Below are positions 17,060-23,894 of a DNA stretch of 64,000 bases, piece by piece; the stretch's first letter is position 1, and every line of letters starts with the position of its first letter. This DNA comes from Aurantimonas marina. Lineage in GTDB: Bacteria > Pseudomonadota > Alphaproteobacteria > Rhizobiales > Rhizobiaceae. Made by a program: the position numbers and the translations under genes. The notes beneath the pieces were generated by a model that saw only the letters and a list, made by a program, of their open reading frames with translations, was not told the origin of the DNA and did not search any database. Where the stretch lies: positions 1 through 64,000 of the forward strand of contig NZ_JADDXW010000011.1 in assembly GCF_017183135.1 (NCBI RefSeq). Direction: 5' to 3'.

Positions 17060-17281
17060 ATGATGGACGACCCCGAGACGAAGGAAGATATGGTGCACAC
17101 GGCCCAAGCGAGTAAATCTGCGGGTAAGAGTTCCGATCCGGGCGTCCAGTCGGCGATCGGCAAGCGCCTCAAGGCGTATTACGATGACGTTGCGAGCGAG
17201 CCTGTTCCGGATCGATTCCTGTCGCTGCTGGATGCCCTCGACGAGGCCGAGTCCGCCTCCAAGACATCGGGCCGCAAGTAG
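17060..17281 (+). CDS. nepR: NepR anti-sigma factor
   Basis: A protein of about 73 residues. The conserved core I-G-K-R-L-K-A-Y-Y-D-D-V and E-P-V-P-D-R-F-L-S-L-L (about 33-59) is the two-helix NepR signature that binds EcfG or phospho-PhyR. The N-terminus is variable and disordered. ATGs at 17060, 17063 and 17090 are all possible; the first is given. The gene is divergent from phyR and 6 nt upstream of ecfG, the classic order. Confidence 0.93.
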   Translation: MMDDPETKEDMVHTAQASKSAGKSSDPGVQSAIGKRLKAYYDDVASEPVPDRFLSLLDALDEAESASKTSGRK

Positions 17282-17287
17282 GTCTCG

Positions 17288-17839
17288 ATGAGCGATCAGC
17301 TGGACTTTCGCAGGGAATTGATTGCCATAATTCCCAATCTAAGAGCGTTCGCCGCCTCGCTGTCCGGTTCGTTCGACCGAGCCGATGATCTGGTGCAGGA
17401 GACGCTCGTCAAGGCTTGGGACAAGCAGCACACGTTCCAGCCTGGAACCAACCTCAAGGCTTGGCTCTTCACGATCTTGCGAAACGAATTCTACACGCAG
17501 ATGCGCCGGAAGGGCCGCGAGGTGCAGGATGTCGACGGTATGCATGCCATGCAACTCGCCGGGCATCCCGAGCAGCAAGGGCATGTCGACTTGCAGGATT
17601 TCCGCAAGGCGCTGGACATGCTGCCCGACGATCAGCGTGAGGCGTTGATCCTGATCGGCGCATCCGGTTTCTCCTACGAGGAAGCGGCCGACATCTGCCA
17701 TTGCGCCGTCGGAACGATCAAAAGCCGCGTCTCCCGCGCCCGCACCAGAATTGCTGAAATCCTGGGCATCGAGGGAGACGGCGAGTACGGTCCCGACTCA
17801 ATTTCCTCCCAGATTATCGGGGTCGCTCCGGCCGCCTGA
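17288..17839 (+). CDS. ecfG: EcfG-family general stress sigma factor
   Basis: A 183-residue ECF sigma factor. Region 2 (about 5-75) includes D-R-A-D-D-L-V-Q-E-T-L-V-K-A-W and F-T-I-L-R-N-E-F-Y. Region 4 (about 105-165) includes L-P-D-D-Q-R-E-A-L-I-L-I-G-A-S-G-F-S-Y-E-E-A-A and G-T-I-K-S-R-V-S-R-A-R. It directs RNA polymerase to GGAAC-N16/17-CGTT promoters, three of which are seen in this window. Activity is held by NepR and released by PhyR. Confidence 0.95.
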   Translation: MSDQLDFRRELIAIIPNLRAFAASLSGSFDRADDLVQETLVKAWDKQHTFQPGTNLKAWLFTILRNEFYTQMRRKGREVQDVDGMHAMQLAGHPEQQGHVDLQDFRKALDMLPDDQREALILIGASGFSYEEAADICHCAVGTIKSRVSRARTRIAEILGIEGDGEYGPDSISSQIIGVAPAA

Positions 17840-17872
17840 CGTAGTCGCCTTGGGATGCAAAGTGGCGTCATT

Positions 17873-17897
17873 GGAACCACGCGTCGGCAAGATGGTT
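17873..17897 (+). promoter_or_regulatory. Probable EcfG promoter of the DUF883/YqjE-like operon
   Basis: GGAAC (17873-17877), a 16-nt spacer and GGTT (17894-17897), one base off the CGTT consensus, lie about 82 nt upstream of the ATG at 17979. Confidence 0.6.
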
Positions 17898-17978
17898 TCA
17901 GGTAAGAAGATCGCATCGGGAGCCGAGTGCCGTCCGGCTGGGGTTCCCATCGTCAATTCGCACAGAACGAGGTTTCTC

Positions 17979-18338
17979 ATGGCTTCCAACACTTCCTCTA
18001 ACGAAAGCCCGGCCGCCGGCCAGACGGCTGGTGCCAACGCGGCGAATGGTGGCAACGCCGACTTGGAGGCGCAGGTCGCCAAGTTGCGCGAAGACGTCGC
18101 CGGCGTGGCTGACGCATTGAAATCGCTGGCCACAAACCGGGCGGACGATGCGAAACGACAGGCTTTTGCCCTGCGCGACGACGTGCGCGAGCGCGGCGAG
18201 CAGTATCTGCGGCAAGCCCAAGACGCTGCCTCGGACCTTGAAGAGCAACTCAGCGAGAAGGTTCGGGCCGAGCCAATCAAGAGTGTGCTTATCGCCGCGG
18301 CGGCGGGCTACCTCTACGCCCGTATCTTCCGCCGCTGA
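17979..18338 (+). CDS. DUF883 (YqjD/ElaB-like) membrane-anchored protein
   Basis: A 119-residue protein. A low-complexity Ala/Asn/Gly N-terminus is followed by a charged coiled coil (about 28-95; L-E-A-Q-V-A-K-L-R-E-D-V and R-D-D-V-R-E-R-G-E-Q). It ends with a C-terminal tail-anchor helix after E-P-I-K-S-V-L-I-A-A-A-A-G-Y. E. coli members (YqjD, ElaB) are stress-induced, inner-membrane, ribosome-associated proteins. The frame extends upstream into ecfG, but family length supports this start. It is followed 2 nt later by a YqjE-like gene. Confidence 0.85.
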   Translation: MASNTSSNESPAAGQTAGANAANGGNADLEAQVAKLREDVAGVADALKSLATNRADDAKRQAFALRDDVRERGEQYLRQAQDAASDLEEQLSEKVRAEPIKSVLIAAAAGYLYARIFRR

Positions 18339-18340
18339 CA

Positions 18341-18793
18341 ATGGTCCTGCAACTCATCACCAAGCTGATCACTGGCGAAGCCGGTGCCTACATGGCGCGG
18401 CTGAAGCGGCTGGCTGGGCTCTATGTCGTCATGGCGCTCTTCGCGGTGGCGATGCTGGCCTCGCTGCTTAGCGCTCTGTCGATTTTTTTGGCCGACCGCT
18501 TCGGAGCTTTGGAGACGGCGCTGGGTTTCGCGGTCGTATCGTTCCTGTTGCTCCTCGCGACATGGATCGCTGTGGTAATCGTGCGCAGGCCACCACGCAA
18601 ACGCGCTGACGATCGCCTGCAACGCGATATTGCAGCGATCGCGGGCGTGACAGCCCTGTCCAATGCGCCTTTGCTCCTGGGTACGGTGAAGAAGCGGAAG
18701 TCGCTGTTGCTCGTCCCCGTCATAGCGGCGGGTGGATGGGGCATCTGGCGGGCGATCACCACTTACAGGAGCCGGGGAGACCGCTGGTACTGA
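18341..18793 (+). CDS. YqjE-like / phage-holin-superfamily membrane protein
   Basis: A 150-residue protein with two strong membrane helices (about 27-48 and 58-82), a short basic cytoplasmic stretch V-R-R-P-P-R-K-R, and a third hydrophobic segment (about 123-137). The position right behind a DUF883 gene copies the E. coli yqjD-yqjE order, supporting a joint envelope role under stress. Function is not established. Confidence 0.75.
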   Translation: MVLQLITKLITGEAGAYMARLKRLAGLYVVMALFAVAMLASLLSALSIFLADRFGALETALGFAVVSFLLLLATWIAVVIVRRPPRKRADDRLQRDIAAIAGVTALSNAPLLLGTVKKRKSLLLVPVIAAGGWGIWRAITTYRSRGDRWY

Positions 18794-18858
18794 TGCCCTC
18801 GACTGCGGGCATTCTTACGGCACCGGCAGTGAGGTCCGGAGTTTCCAAGGAGTTTTCG

Positions 18859-19308
18859 ATGACCACAATCCCACAGATCGACTACAAGACCTGGATCCTC
18901 GTGGCCGACGGCGAGAAGGCGCTTTTTCTGGAAAACATCGGAGACGCCGAACTGCCGAACTTCCAGGTGCGGCGCATCGAGGAACAGGAAAACCCGCCAA
19001 GTCGCGAGCAAGGCGCCAATCGCCCCGGGCGGGTATTCGATTCATCAACGGCTCGACGTTCGTCGGTCGCGGACACGGACTGGCACCAGATTGCAAAAGA
19101 CCGCTTCGCCAAGGAGCTAAGCGCAATCCTCTATGCCATGGCGCATCGTGGTCGTTTCAAGAAAATCGTCATCGTCGCTCCTCCGAAAATCCTCGGAGAT
19201 CTGCGCGACGAATTGCACAAGGAGGTTGCTGACTTGGTCGTGGGGGAGATCGCCAAGACCCTGACGAACCATCCGATCGATCGTATCGAGCACTTACTCG
19301 CCGCCTGA
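18859..19308 (+). CDS. Host-attachment family protein (PF10116)
   Basis: A 149-residue soluble protein. W-I-L-V-A-D-G-E-K-A-L-F-L-E-N (about 11-25) and K-K-I-V-I-V-A-P-P-K-I-L-G-D-L-R (about 97-112) are hallmarks of the family annotated as required for attachment to host cells; the fold is related to release-factor-like domains. The family name comes from plant-associated bacteria; no attachment role can be inferred here. AAGGAG lies about 8 nt upstream. It sits in the stress island after the YqjE-like gene. Confidence 0.8.
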   Translation: MTTIPQIDYKTWILVADGEKALFLENIGDAELPNFQVRRIEEQENPPSREQGANRPGRVFDSSTARRSSVADTDWHQIAKDRFAKELSAILYAMAHRGRFKKIVIVAPPKILGDLRDELHKEVADLVVGEIAKTLTNHPIDRIEHLLAA

Positions 19309-19365
19309 GGGCGGCGATTCGCCTCACCAATCCTCGCATGTCGCCCTCAACAAAGGGATTCCTTC

Positions 19366-19593
19366 ATGTCCGATCTCGAATCCGAAAAAGTCAGGCAAGG
19401 CAAGAAGGGCACTCCGGTGCTCCTTATTCTCATTGCCGGGCTTGTTCTCGCCGTCATCGCCTTCCTGGCGATCGGCGCCTATGGCTGGTTCCTGCCGGAT
19501 TCCGACCTTTCCACCGACCGTCCCGCCGTCGAGGCTCCTCCGGTCGGCTCCGAGCCGACGGGAACAGTCGTCGCGCCCGAAAATTCAGGCTAG
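19366..19593 (+). CDS. Small single-pass membrane protein
   Basis: A 75-residue protein. A short charged N-terminus, one helix (about 17-40, V-L-L-I-L-I-A-G-L-V-L-A-V-I) and a proline-rich periplasmic tail suggest an N-in, C-out bitopic protein. I recognise no family. It sits between the attachment-family gene and the acidic protein, likely in one transcript. Confidence 0.6.
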   Translation: MSDLESEKVRQGKKGTPVLLILIAGLVLAVIAFLAIGAYGWFLPDSDLSTDRPAVEAPPVGSEPTGTVVAPENSG

Positions 19594-19618
19594 TATCCGA
19601 GCTTCAGGGAGATTACAG

Positions 19619-20002
19619 ATGTCCGATCCTCATACCCACACCGAGACCGACATCATCGCCGTGGACGAAGAGATCGGCGACGATGACGACCAGCCCGGCA
19701 TTAGCCAGCCGGTCACCCAGGCTGAGATCGAAGATATTCTCAACAGTCCCGGGATGACGATCGAAGAGCGGCAAAGGCGCCTGGAGGAACTGGCTCGCCA
19801 GGTCGGCACGCGGGAAGTCATCGATCAGGGTGACGAGTTCGACCCGTTGCAGCAACAGATCAGCGAAGCGCTGAATATGCTGGCCCAGGGCGGCCATACC
19901 TACGGCACGCTCGAGGCGGCGGGCCTCGATCCCGAGGCACGCTCCGATGCGTGGTCGCCAGACGACCTCCCGGATGAGAATGATGAGACCGAACCACGGT
20001 AG
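19619..20002 (+). CDS. Acidic hypothetical protein
   Basis: A 127-residue strongly acidic protein. The middle (about 35-75) contains Q-A-E-I-E-D-I-L and M-T-I-E-E-R-Q-R-R-L-E-E-L-A-R-Q-V, predicted helical. The C-terminus is rich in D, E and P. The start M-S-D-P-H-T lies 25 nt after the previous stop. No family recognised. Its location in the EcfG neighbourhood suggests a stress-linked role, which is inference. Confidence 0.6.
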   Translation: MSDPHTHTETDIIAVDEEIGDDDDQPGISQPVTQAEIEDILNSPGMTIEERQRRLEELARQVGTREVIDQGDEFDPLQQQISEALNMLAQGGHTYGTLEAAGLDPEARSDAWSPDDLPDENDETEPR

Positions 20003-20022
20003 CGCGACGAGGAGCCCAAAGG

Positions 20023-20297
20023 ATGCCCAGATCAGAGGGAAACCACGATGATCCACGGCTGAAGGACCCGGACCTTTACGAGATCCTGAGTGACAAGGGG
20101 AACTCAAAGGAAAAGGCGGCGCGGATATCCACCGCCTAGGCGAACCAGCAGATGCATCCTCTAGAAAGGGAGGCTCGCGGCCGCGCTGTGAGGACTGGTC
20201 GAAGAAAGAATTGTACGGACGCGCCCGGGAAATCGGCATAGACGGACGTTCCGAGATGACCAAGACCGGGTTGATCGAGGCCCTGCGCCATCACTGA
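20023..20297 (+). pseudogene. Frameshifted small Rho-N/SAP-like stress protein gene
   Basis: Frame one gives M-P-R-S-E-G... then D-L-Y-E-I-L-S-D-K-G-N-S-K-E-K-A-A-R-I and stops at a TAG (about 20137). A second frame continues R-K-G-G, then E-D-W-S-K-K-E-L-Y-G-R-A-R-E-I-G-I and ends L-I-E-A-L-R-H-H at 20297. The joined product would match short alphaproteobacterial proteins with a K-E-K-A-A-R-I-A-N core and a C-terminal Rho-N-like helix. A GGAG lies upstream of the ATG. A single indel near 20120-20150 explains the break, as a real mutation or a sequencing error. Confidence 0.7.
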
Positions 20298-20353
20298 GCG
20301 CGGGGCGCGTCGCAGGCTGTCTCGATCGGATGAGCCGGGGTCCTGCCGGCCCA

Positions 20354-21265
20354 TCAAAGATAGGTGGCCTCCGCCGGCACCAGGACCTTGAGGGCGCGTG
20401 GGTGGATCTCCACGATGCTTTCCGCGTCCAACGTGCAGAGTTCGCCATCCAGAACGGCCCGCTTCTTCCGGTTCTTGCCCCGATAGTGAATGTGCACCCG
20501 TTGCGCGGTCTGGGAGAGGAGATCGGGATTTTGCCGCCAGGCGCCGGTCAAGATGTCAAACGTCAACTTGGTCACCGCGCCCACCTTGCGTTCCGTGCAG
20601 ATGTAGACACCCAATTCGCCTCCCCGCGGATCATCGGCATACGGGATATGCCCAACGCCGTAGAGGTTGTTCGACACCGCGACGGCAGGCGACTTGATAC
20701 GCTTGAGGACGCCGTCGATCTCGAGCTCGAGTTCGATCGCAGGAACCCGCCGTAGCGCCAGAAAAACCGCGCGGGCCGTCGCGACGATTTTACCGAGCCG
20801 GGAGCCATACTGGATCTTGGAGCGCATCCGGACCATCCGGGCATGCAACCCGACGGCAAACTGATGCACGAATATCCGGTCATTGACGCTGCTGATGTCA
20901 ACATTCACCACCACGCCCCCTGCCAGCGCGGCTACGGCTGCGGGCAAATCGAGCGGAATTTGGAGTGTCCGGGCAAACAGGTTCATCGTGCCGGCCGGCA
21001 AAATGCCGAGCGCGATGCCGCCGTGGGCGAGCGCCGCAGCTGCGGCCGATACCGTTCCGTCGCCGCCACCTACTAAAAGCACGTCGAGATCGTCACGCCG
21101 AGCGGCGGCCTTGATCGCGGCGACGATTTCGTCCCCCGCGCGACTCTCCACAGCTAATTCATGCCCGTGGATCGAAAATTCGTCACGCATGAGCGCCGTG
21201 AGTTCCTCGTGGTCCGTCGTTTTCAGCGTTCCGCCGTCTCGGTTGAGGAGGGCGAGAATCTTCAT
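20354..21265 (-). CDS. Diacylglycerol/sphingosine-kinase-family lipid kinase
   Basis: A protein of about 303 residues. The catalytic-domain nucleotide motif V-G-G-G-D-G-T-V lies near 65-72, followed by L-G-I-L-P-A-G-T-M-N-L-F-A (about 87-99), both standard for the DAGK_cat family (YegS/DgkB-like). It phosphorylates lipid alcohols in membranes; the substrate is unknown. M-K-I-L-A-L-L-N-R-D at 21265 is preferred over the ATG nine codons upstream. It lies on the minus strand within the stress island. Confidence 0.87.
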   Translation of the reverse strand: MKILALLNRDGGTLKTTDHEELTALMRDEFSIHGHELAVESRAGDEIVAAIKAAARRDDLDVLLVGGGDGTVSAAAAALAHGGIALGILPAGTMNLFARTLQIPLDLPAAVAALAGGVVVNVDISSVNDRIFVHQFAVGLHARMVRMRSKIQYGSRLGKIVATARAVFLALRRVPAIELELEIDGVLKRIKSPAVAVSNNLYGVGHIPYADDPRGGELGVYICTERKVGAVTKLTFDILTGAWRQNPDLLSQTAQRVHIHYRGKNRKKRAVLDGELCTLDAESIVEIHPRALKVLVPAEATYL

Positions 21266-21446
21266 CGGGTCGTTTCCGGCGTTTGAGGTCATCGGTGGGG
21301 TTTGCCGCCCCCCGAACTAATTAGGCGGCGAGTTCACAAGCAAATGGGATGGAAGAAAAGAAACGCTCCAAGCCCATGCCAGATAGGCGGGGAAACCTTT
21401 TCCACCACATCAACGATGCGAAAAACACGAAAAACAGTTGCTAAGC

Positions 21447-21471
21447 GGAACCACTGTCCGGGTGGCCCGTT
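21447..21471 (+). promoter_or_regulatory. EcfG-dependent promoter of the DUF1328 gene
   Basis: GGAAC (21447-21451), a 16-nt spacer and CGTT (21468-21471) form an exact general stress promoter, 57 nt upstream of the ATG at 21528. Confidence 0.85.
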
Positions 21472-21527
21472 TCCTCGCCATCGTCGAACCCGGCCGCTGT
21501 TAGCGTGCCCAGATGTGGGAGCATCTC

Positions 21528-21692
21528 ATGATCGAATGGATCGTCATATTGCTGATCGTTGCGGCGGTCGCCAGCCTGTTGGGATTTCGCGGCGTCGCCG
21601 GCGCATCAGCCGGAATCGCCAAGATCCTCATATTTATCGTCCTCGTCGGCCTGCTGTTGATGCTGCTTTTCGGAGTGCTGGTCTTCGCATAA
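21528..21692 (+). CDS. DUF1328 small membrane protein
   Basis: A 54-residue, almost wholly hydrophobic protein with two helices. The linking segment L-L-G-F-R-G-V-A-G-A-S-A-G-I-A-K-I-L matches the DUF1328 (YtjA) core. GGGAG lies 7 nt before the ATG at 21528; an upstream ATG at 21513 overlaps that ribosome site and is less likely. The exact EcfG promoter upstream marks it as a general stress gene. Biochemical role unknown. Confidence 0.87.
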   Translation: MIEWIVILLIVAAVASLLGFRGVAGASAGIAKILIFIVLVGLLLMLLFGVLVFA

Positions 21693-21763
21693 CGGGAGTC
21701 GCCGCGGGCACAGTCTTCGCGGCCAGCCTCATCACGAAATGTGTGAATAAAACGTGATCGTAT

Positions 21764-21862
21764 GGGAACCGATCGGTTTCCCACCAATTAACCCACTGAC
21801 GCCACGCGGCACTGCTTTCCACAACACATGCCGCGTGGCGAAGTCTATCGATAACAATAGAC
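21764..21862 (+). promoter_or_regulatory. Leader of the PRC-barrel gene with three inverted repeats
   Basis: Three symmetric elements precede the gene. A near-palindrome GGGAACCGATCGGTTTCCC lies at 21764-21782. An 11-bp perfect inverted repeat GCCACGCGGCA/TGCCGCGTGGC spans 21801-21839. A 6-bp repeat GTCTAT/ATAGAC (21843-21862) ends just before the Shine-Dalgarno AAGGAGGT. The first could be an operator and the other two transcript hairpins. The GGAAC here has no CGTT partner. Confidence 0.5.
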
Positions 21863-21877
21863 CAAGGAGGTCTTACC

Positions 21878-23674
21878 ATGATCCGCAAGCTTCTCGCTAC
21901 TACCGCGCTTGCCACTGTGATCGCTACCGGCGCCTATGCGCAGGATGCTGCCAAGCCGGGCCAGACCAAGGTGCCGGAAGCAGCTGCAACCGCAGACACG
22001 TCCGCGACGACGGCACCGCCTGCCGCTGACGCGAGCGCCCAGACTCAGCAGGCCGCCGACGCCGGCAATTACCTGCAGAATCTGTCCGCTGATCAGTACA
22101 TGGCTTCCGAGCTCGATGGCGCATCGCTCTATGCCAGCGAAGCTCAGGACGCCGAGACCATCGGCGAGATCCAGAACTTCCTCGTCGGTAGCGACGGGAC
22201 TGTCGTGGCGGCCATCGTCGATGCGACTGTAGGCGACCAGTCCAAGACCGTCGCCGTTCCATTCGACCAGATCACCTGGACGGTGGACCAGGACAATGAG
22301 CCGCGCGCCGTTCTCAACCTGAGCGCCGACCAGCTCGCCCAGGCTCCGGCGTTCACCAAGCCGAATGAGCAGCAGGCTTCGACGCAGGCCGAAGGCAGTG
22401 TCACCCCACCCGCCGGGGACATGAGCGCCGACACGGCTGCGAATATCGGAGCGACCACGCAGCCGGCAGCGGACGCGTCGACGCAGACGGCCGCCGCGAC
22501 CGACACGGCGCCGACGGCTGAGACCCAAACCGAGGCGAAGATTGCCGCGGACACCGCTCAGCCCGACGCGAATGCCGCGGCCACTCAGACAGCCTCGTCC
22601 TCAACGGGCGGTGGTGAGTTCCTGGCGAGCGTGGGCGCGGACCAGTATCTGTCCGAGAACATCATCGGCGCCGAGGTCTATTCCGGTCCTGGCGAGGACG
22701 CGGATGAGATCGGTGAGATCAACGATCTGGTTCTCGCCTCCTCCGGCAAGATCGAAGCCGGCGTGGTCGGCGTCGGCGGGTTCCTCGGGATTGGTGAAAA
22801 GGACGTCGCTGTTCCCTTCGACCAGTTCCAGATGAGCCGCGAAGCTGACGACAACGACGATGTCCGCGTGACGCTGGCCGCGTCGAAGGATCAGCTGGAG
22901 AAGGCTCCGTCCTTCGAAGACGAGCGTTCCGACCAGATGGCGGCGACCGCTAACGGGGCTGCTGCTGGTGGCGGAATGACGGCCGGGACGAACGAGTCCG
23001 CGGCAAATGTCGAGGCTTCTACGCAGAAGTCGGCCGAGTACACCGAAAAGCTCGCGGCCGACGCTAACACGAACACCAACGAGGCCGCCGACAAGGCCGC
23101 GATGGAGACGACGCAGGCTGCGAACAACGCCGAGACCAAGATGGACAACGCGGCTCAGCAGACCCAGCAGGCCGCGGATGCCGCCGCAGCTGGCACGGCG
23201 GGTGTTGCCGCCAGTACGGCCGACGCGACGACCACTGCTTCGACGGGCGGCACAGGCCAGCAGGCGCAGATGACTCCGGTCACGGACCAGTCGCAGCTGA
23301 CCGCCGACAAGTTGATGGGTACGACGGTGTACGGCCCGAACGATCAGACGGTCGGTGAGATCGGCGACATCGCGCTCAGCAAAGACGGCAAGGTCGATGC
23401 GGTCATCGTCGACGTTGGTGGCTTCCTCGGGATCGGCGAGAAGGAAGTGGCGGTTGCCATGGACAACCTGCAGTTCATGCAGGATGCCAACGGCTCGCTC
23501 TACCTCTACACGCAGTTCTCCGAGGAACAGCTGAAGAGCCAGCCGGAGTACAACGCCGACACCTACGCCGAGAGCCGCGACACCATGCGCCTCCAGAGCG
23601 GCGCGATGCCCGCGCAGTCCAGCAACACGGCTCCGGCCCCGGCCGCAGAGCAGCCGGCGACGAAGACCAACTGA
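21878..23674 (+). CDS. Secreted triple PRC-barrel protein
   Basis: A 598-residue acidic, Ala/Thr/Gln-rich exported protein. A signal peptide (about 1-21, ending T-G-A-Y-A-Q) is followed by three PRC-barrel domains at about 64-155, 246-345 and 470-570. Domains two and three share G-G-F-L-G-I-G-E-K and V-A-V; domain one is the most diverged. Low-complexity linkers rich in A, T, Q and D join them. PRC barrels bind protein partners or RNA in other contexts; a periplasmic three-barrel version suggests a scaffold or envelope-stress buffer. A perfect AAGGAGGT ribosome site and a strong terminator imply high expression. Confidence 0.85.
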   Translation: MIRKLLATTALATVIATGAYAQDAAKPGQTKVPEAAATADTSATTAPPAADASAQTQQAADAGNYLQNLSADQYMASELDGASLYASEAQDAETIGEIQNFLVGSDGTVVAAIVDATVGDQSKTVAVPFDQITWTVDQDNEPRAVLNLSADQLAQAPAFTKPNEQQASTQAEGSVTPPAGDMSADTAANIGATTQPAADASTQTAAATDTAPTAETQTEAKIAADTAQPDANAAATQTASSSTGGGEFLASVGADQYLSENIIGAEVYSGPGEDADEIGEINDLVLASSGKIEAGVVGVGGFLGIGEKDVAVPFDQFQMSREADDNDDVRVTLAASKDQLEKAPSFEDERSDQMAATANGAAAGGGMTAGTNESAANVEASTQKSAEYTEKLAADANTNTNEAADKAAMETTQAANNAETKMDNAAQQTQQAADAAAAGTAGVAASTADATTTASTGGTGQQAQMTPVTDQSQLTADKLMGTTVYGPNDQTVGEIGDIALSKDGKVDAVIVDVGGFLGIGEKEVAVAMDNLQFMQDANGSLYLYTQFSEEQLKSQPEYNADTYAESRDTMRLQSGAMPAQSSNTAPAPAAEQPATKTN

Positions 23675-23703
23675 TCGTCCACAGATCAGCAAAACAGTCG
23701 AAA

Positions 23704-23732
23704 GGGGCTCGCCGAAAGGCGGGCTCTTTTTT
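23704..23732 (+). terminator. Terminator of the PRC-barrel gene
   Basis: A 9-bp stem GGGCTCGCC/GGCGGGCTC (two G-U pairs) with a GAAA tetraloop is followed by TTTTTT. Confidence 0.85.
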
Positions 23733-23894
23733 CGTTGCCGTCCCGTGATTGTTCCGCGATGCCGTGCTTGTGAAGCCGAAACGACCCGAGTTACAGTTCG
23801 TAATCCATCCTTGCGGGTGCCGTCGTCCAAACTCCGCTATAATCGTATCGACGGCCCGACGATCGCGCCGCCATTCGAGATGACACGGTAGCAA

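Noticed and set aside
21765-21789. Possible EcfG promoter before the PRC-barrel gene
   Set aside because: GGAAC is present, but the base group 16-17 nt later is AATT or ATTA, not CGTT; it is better explained as part of a palindrome.
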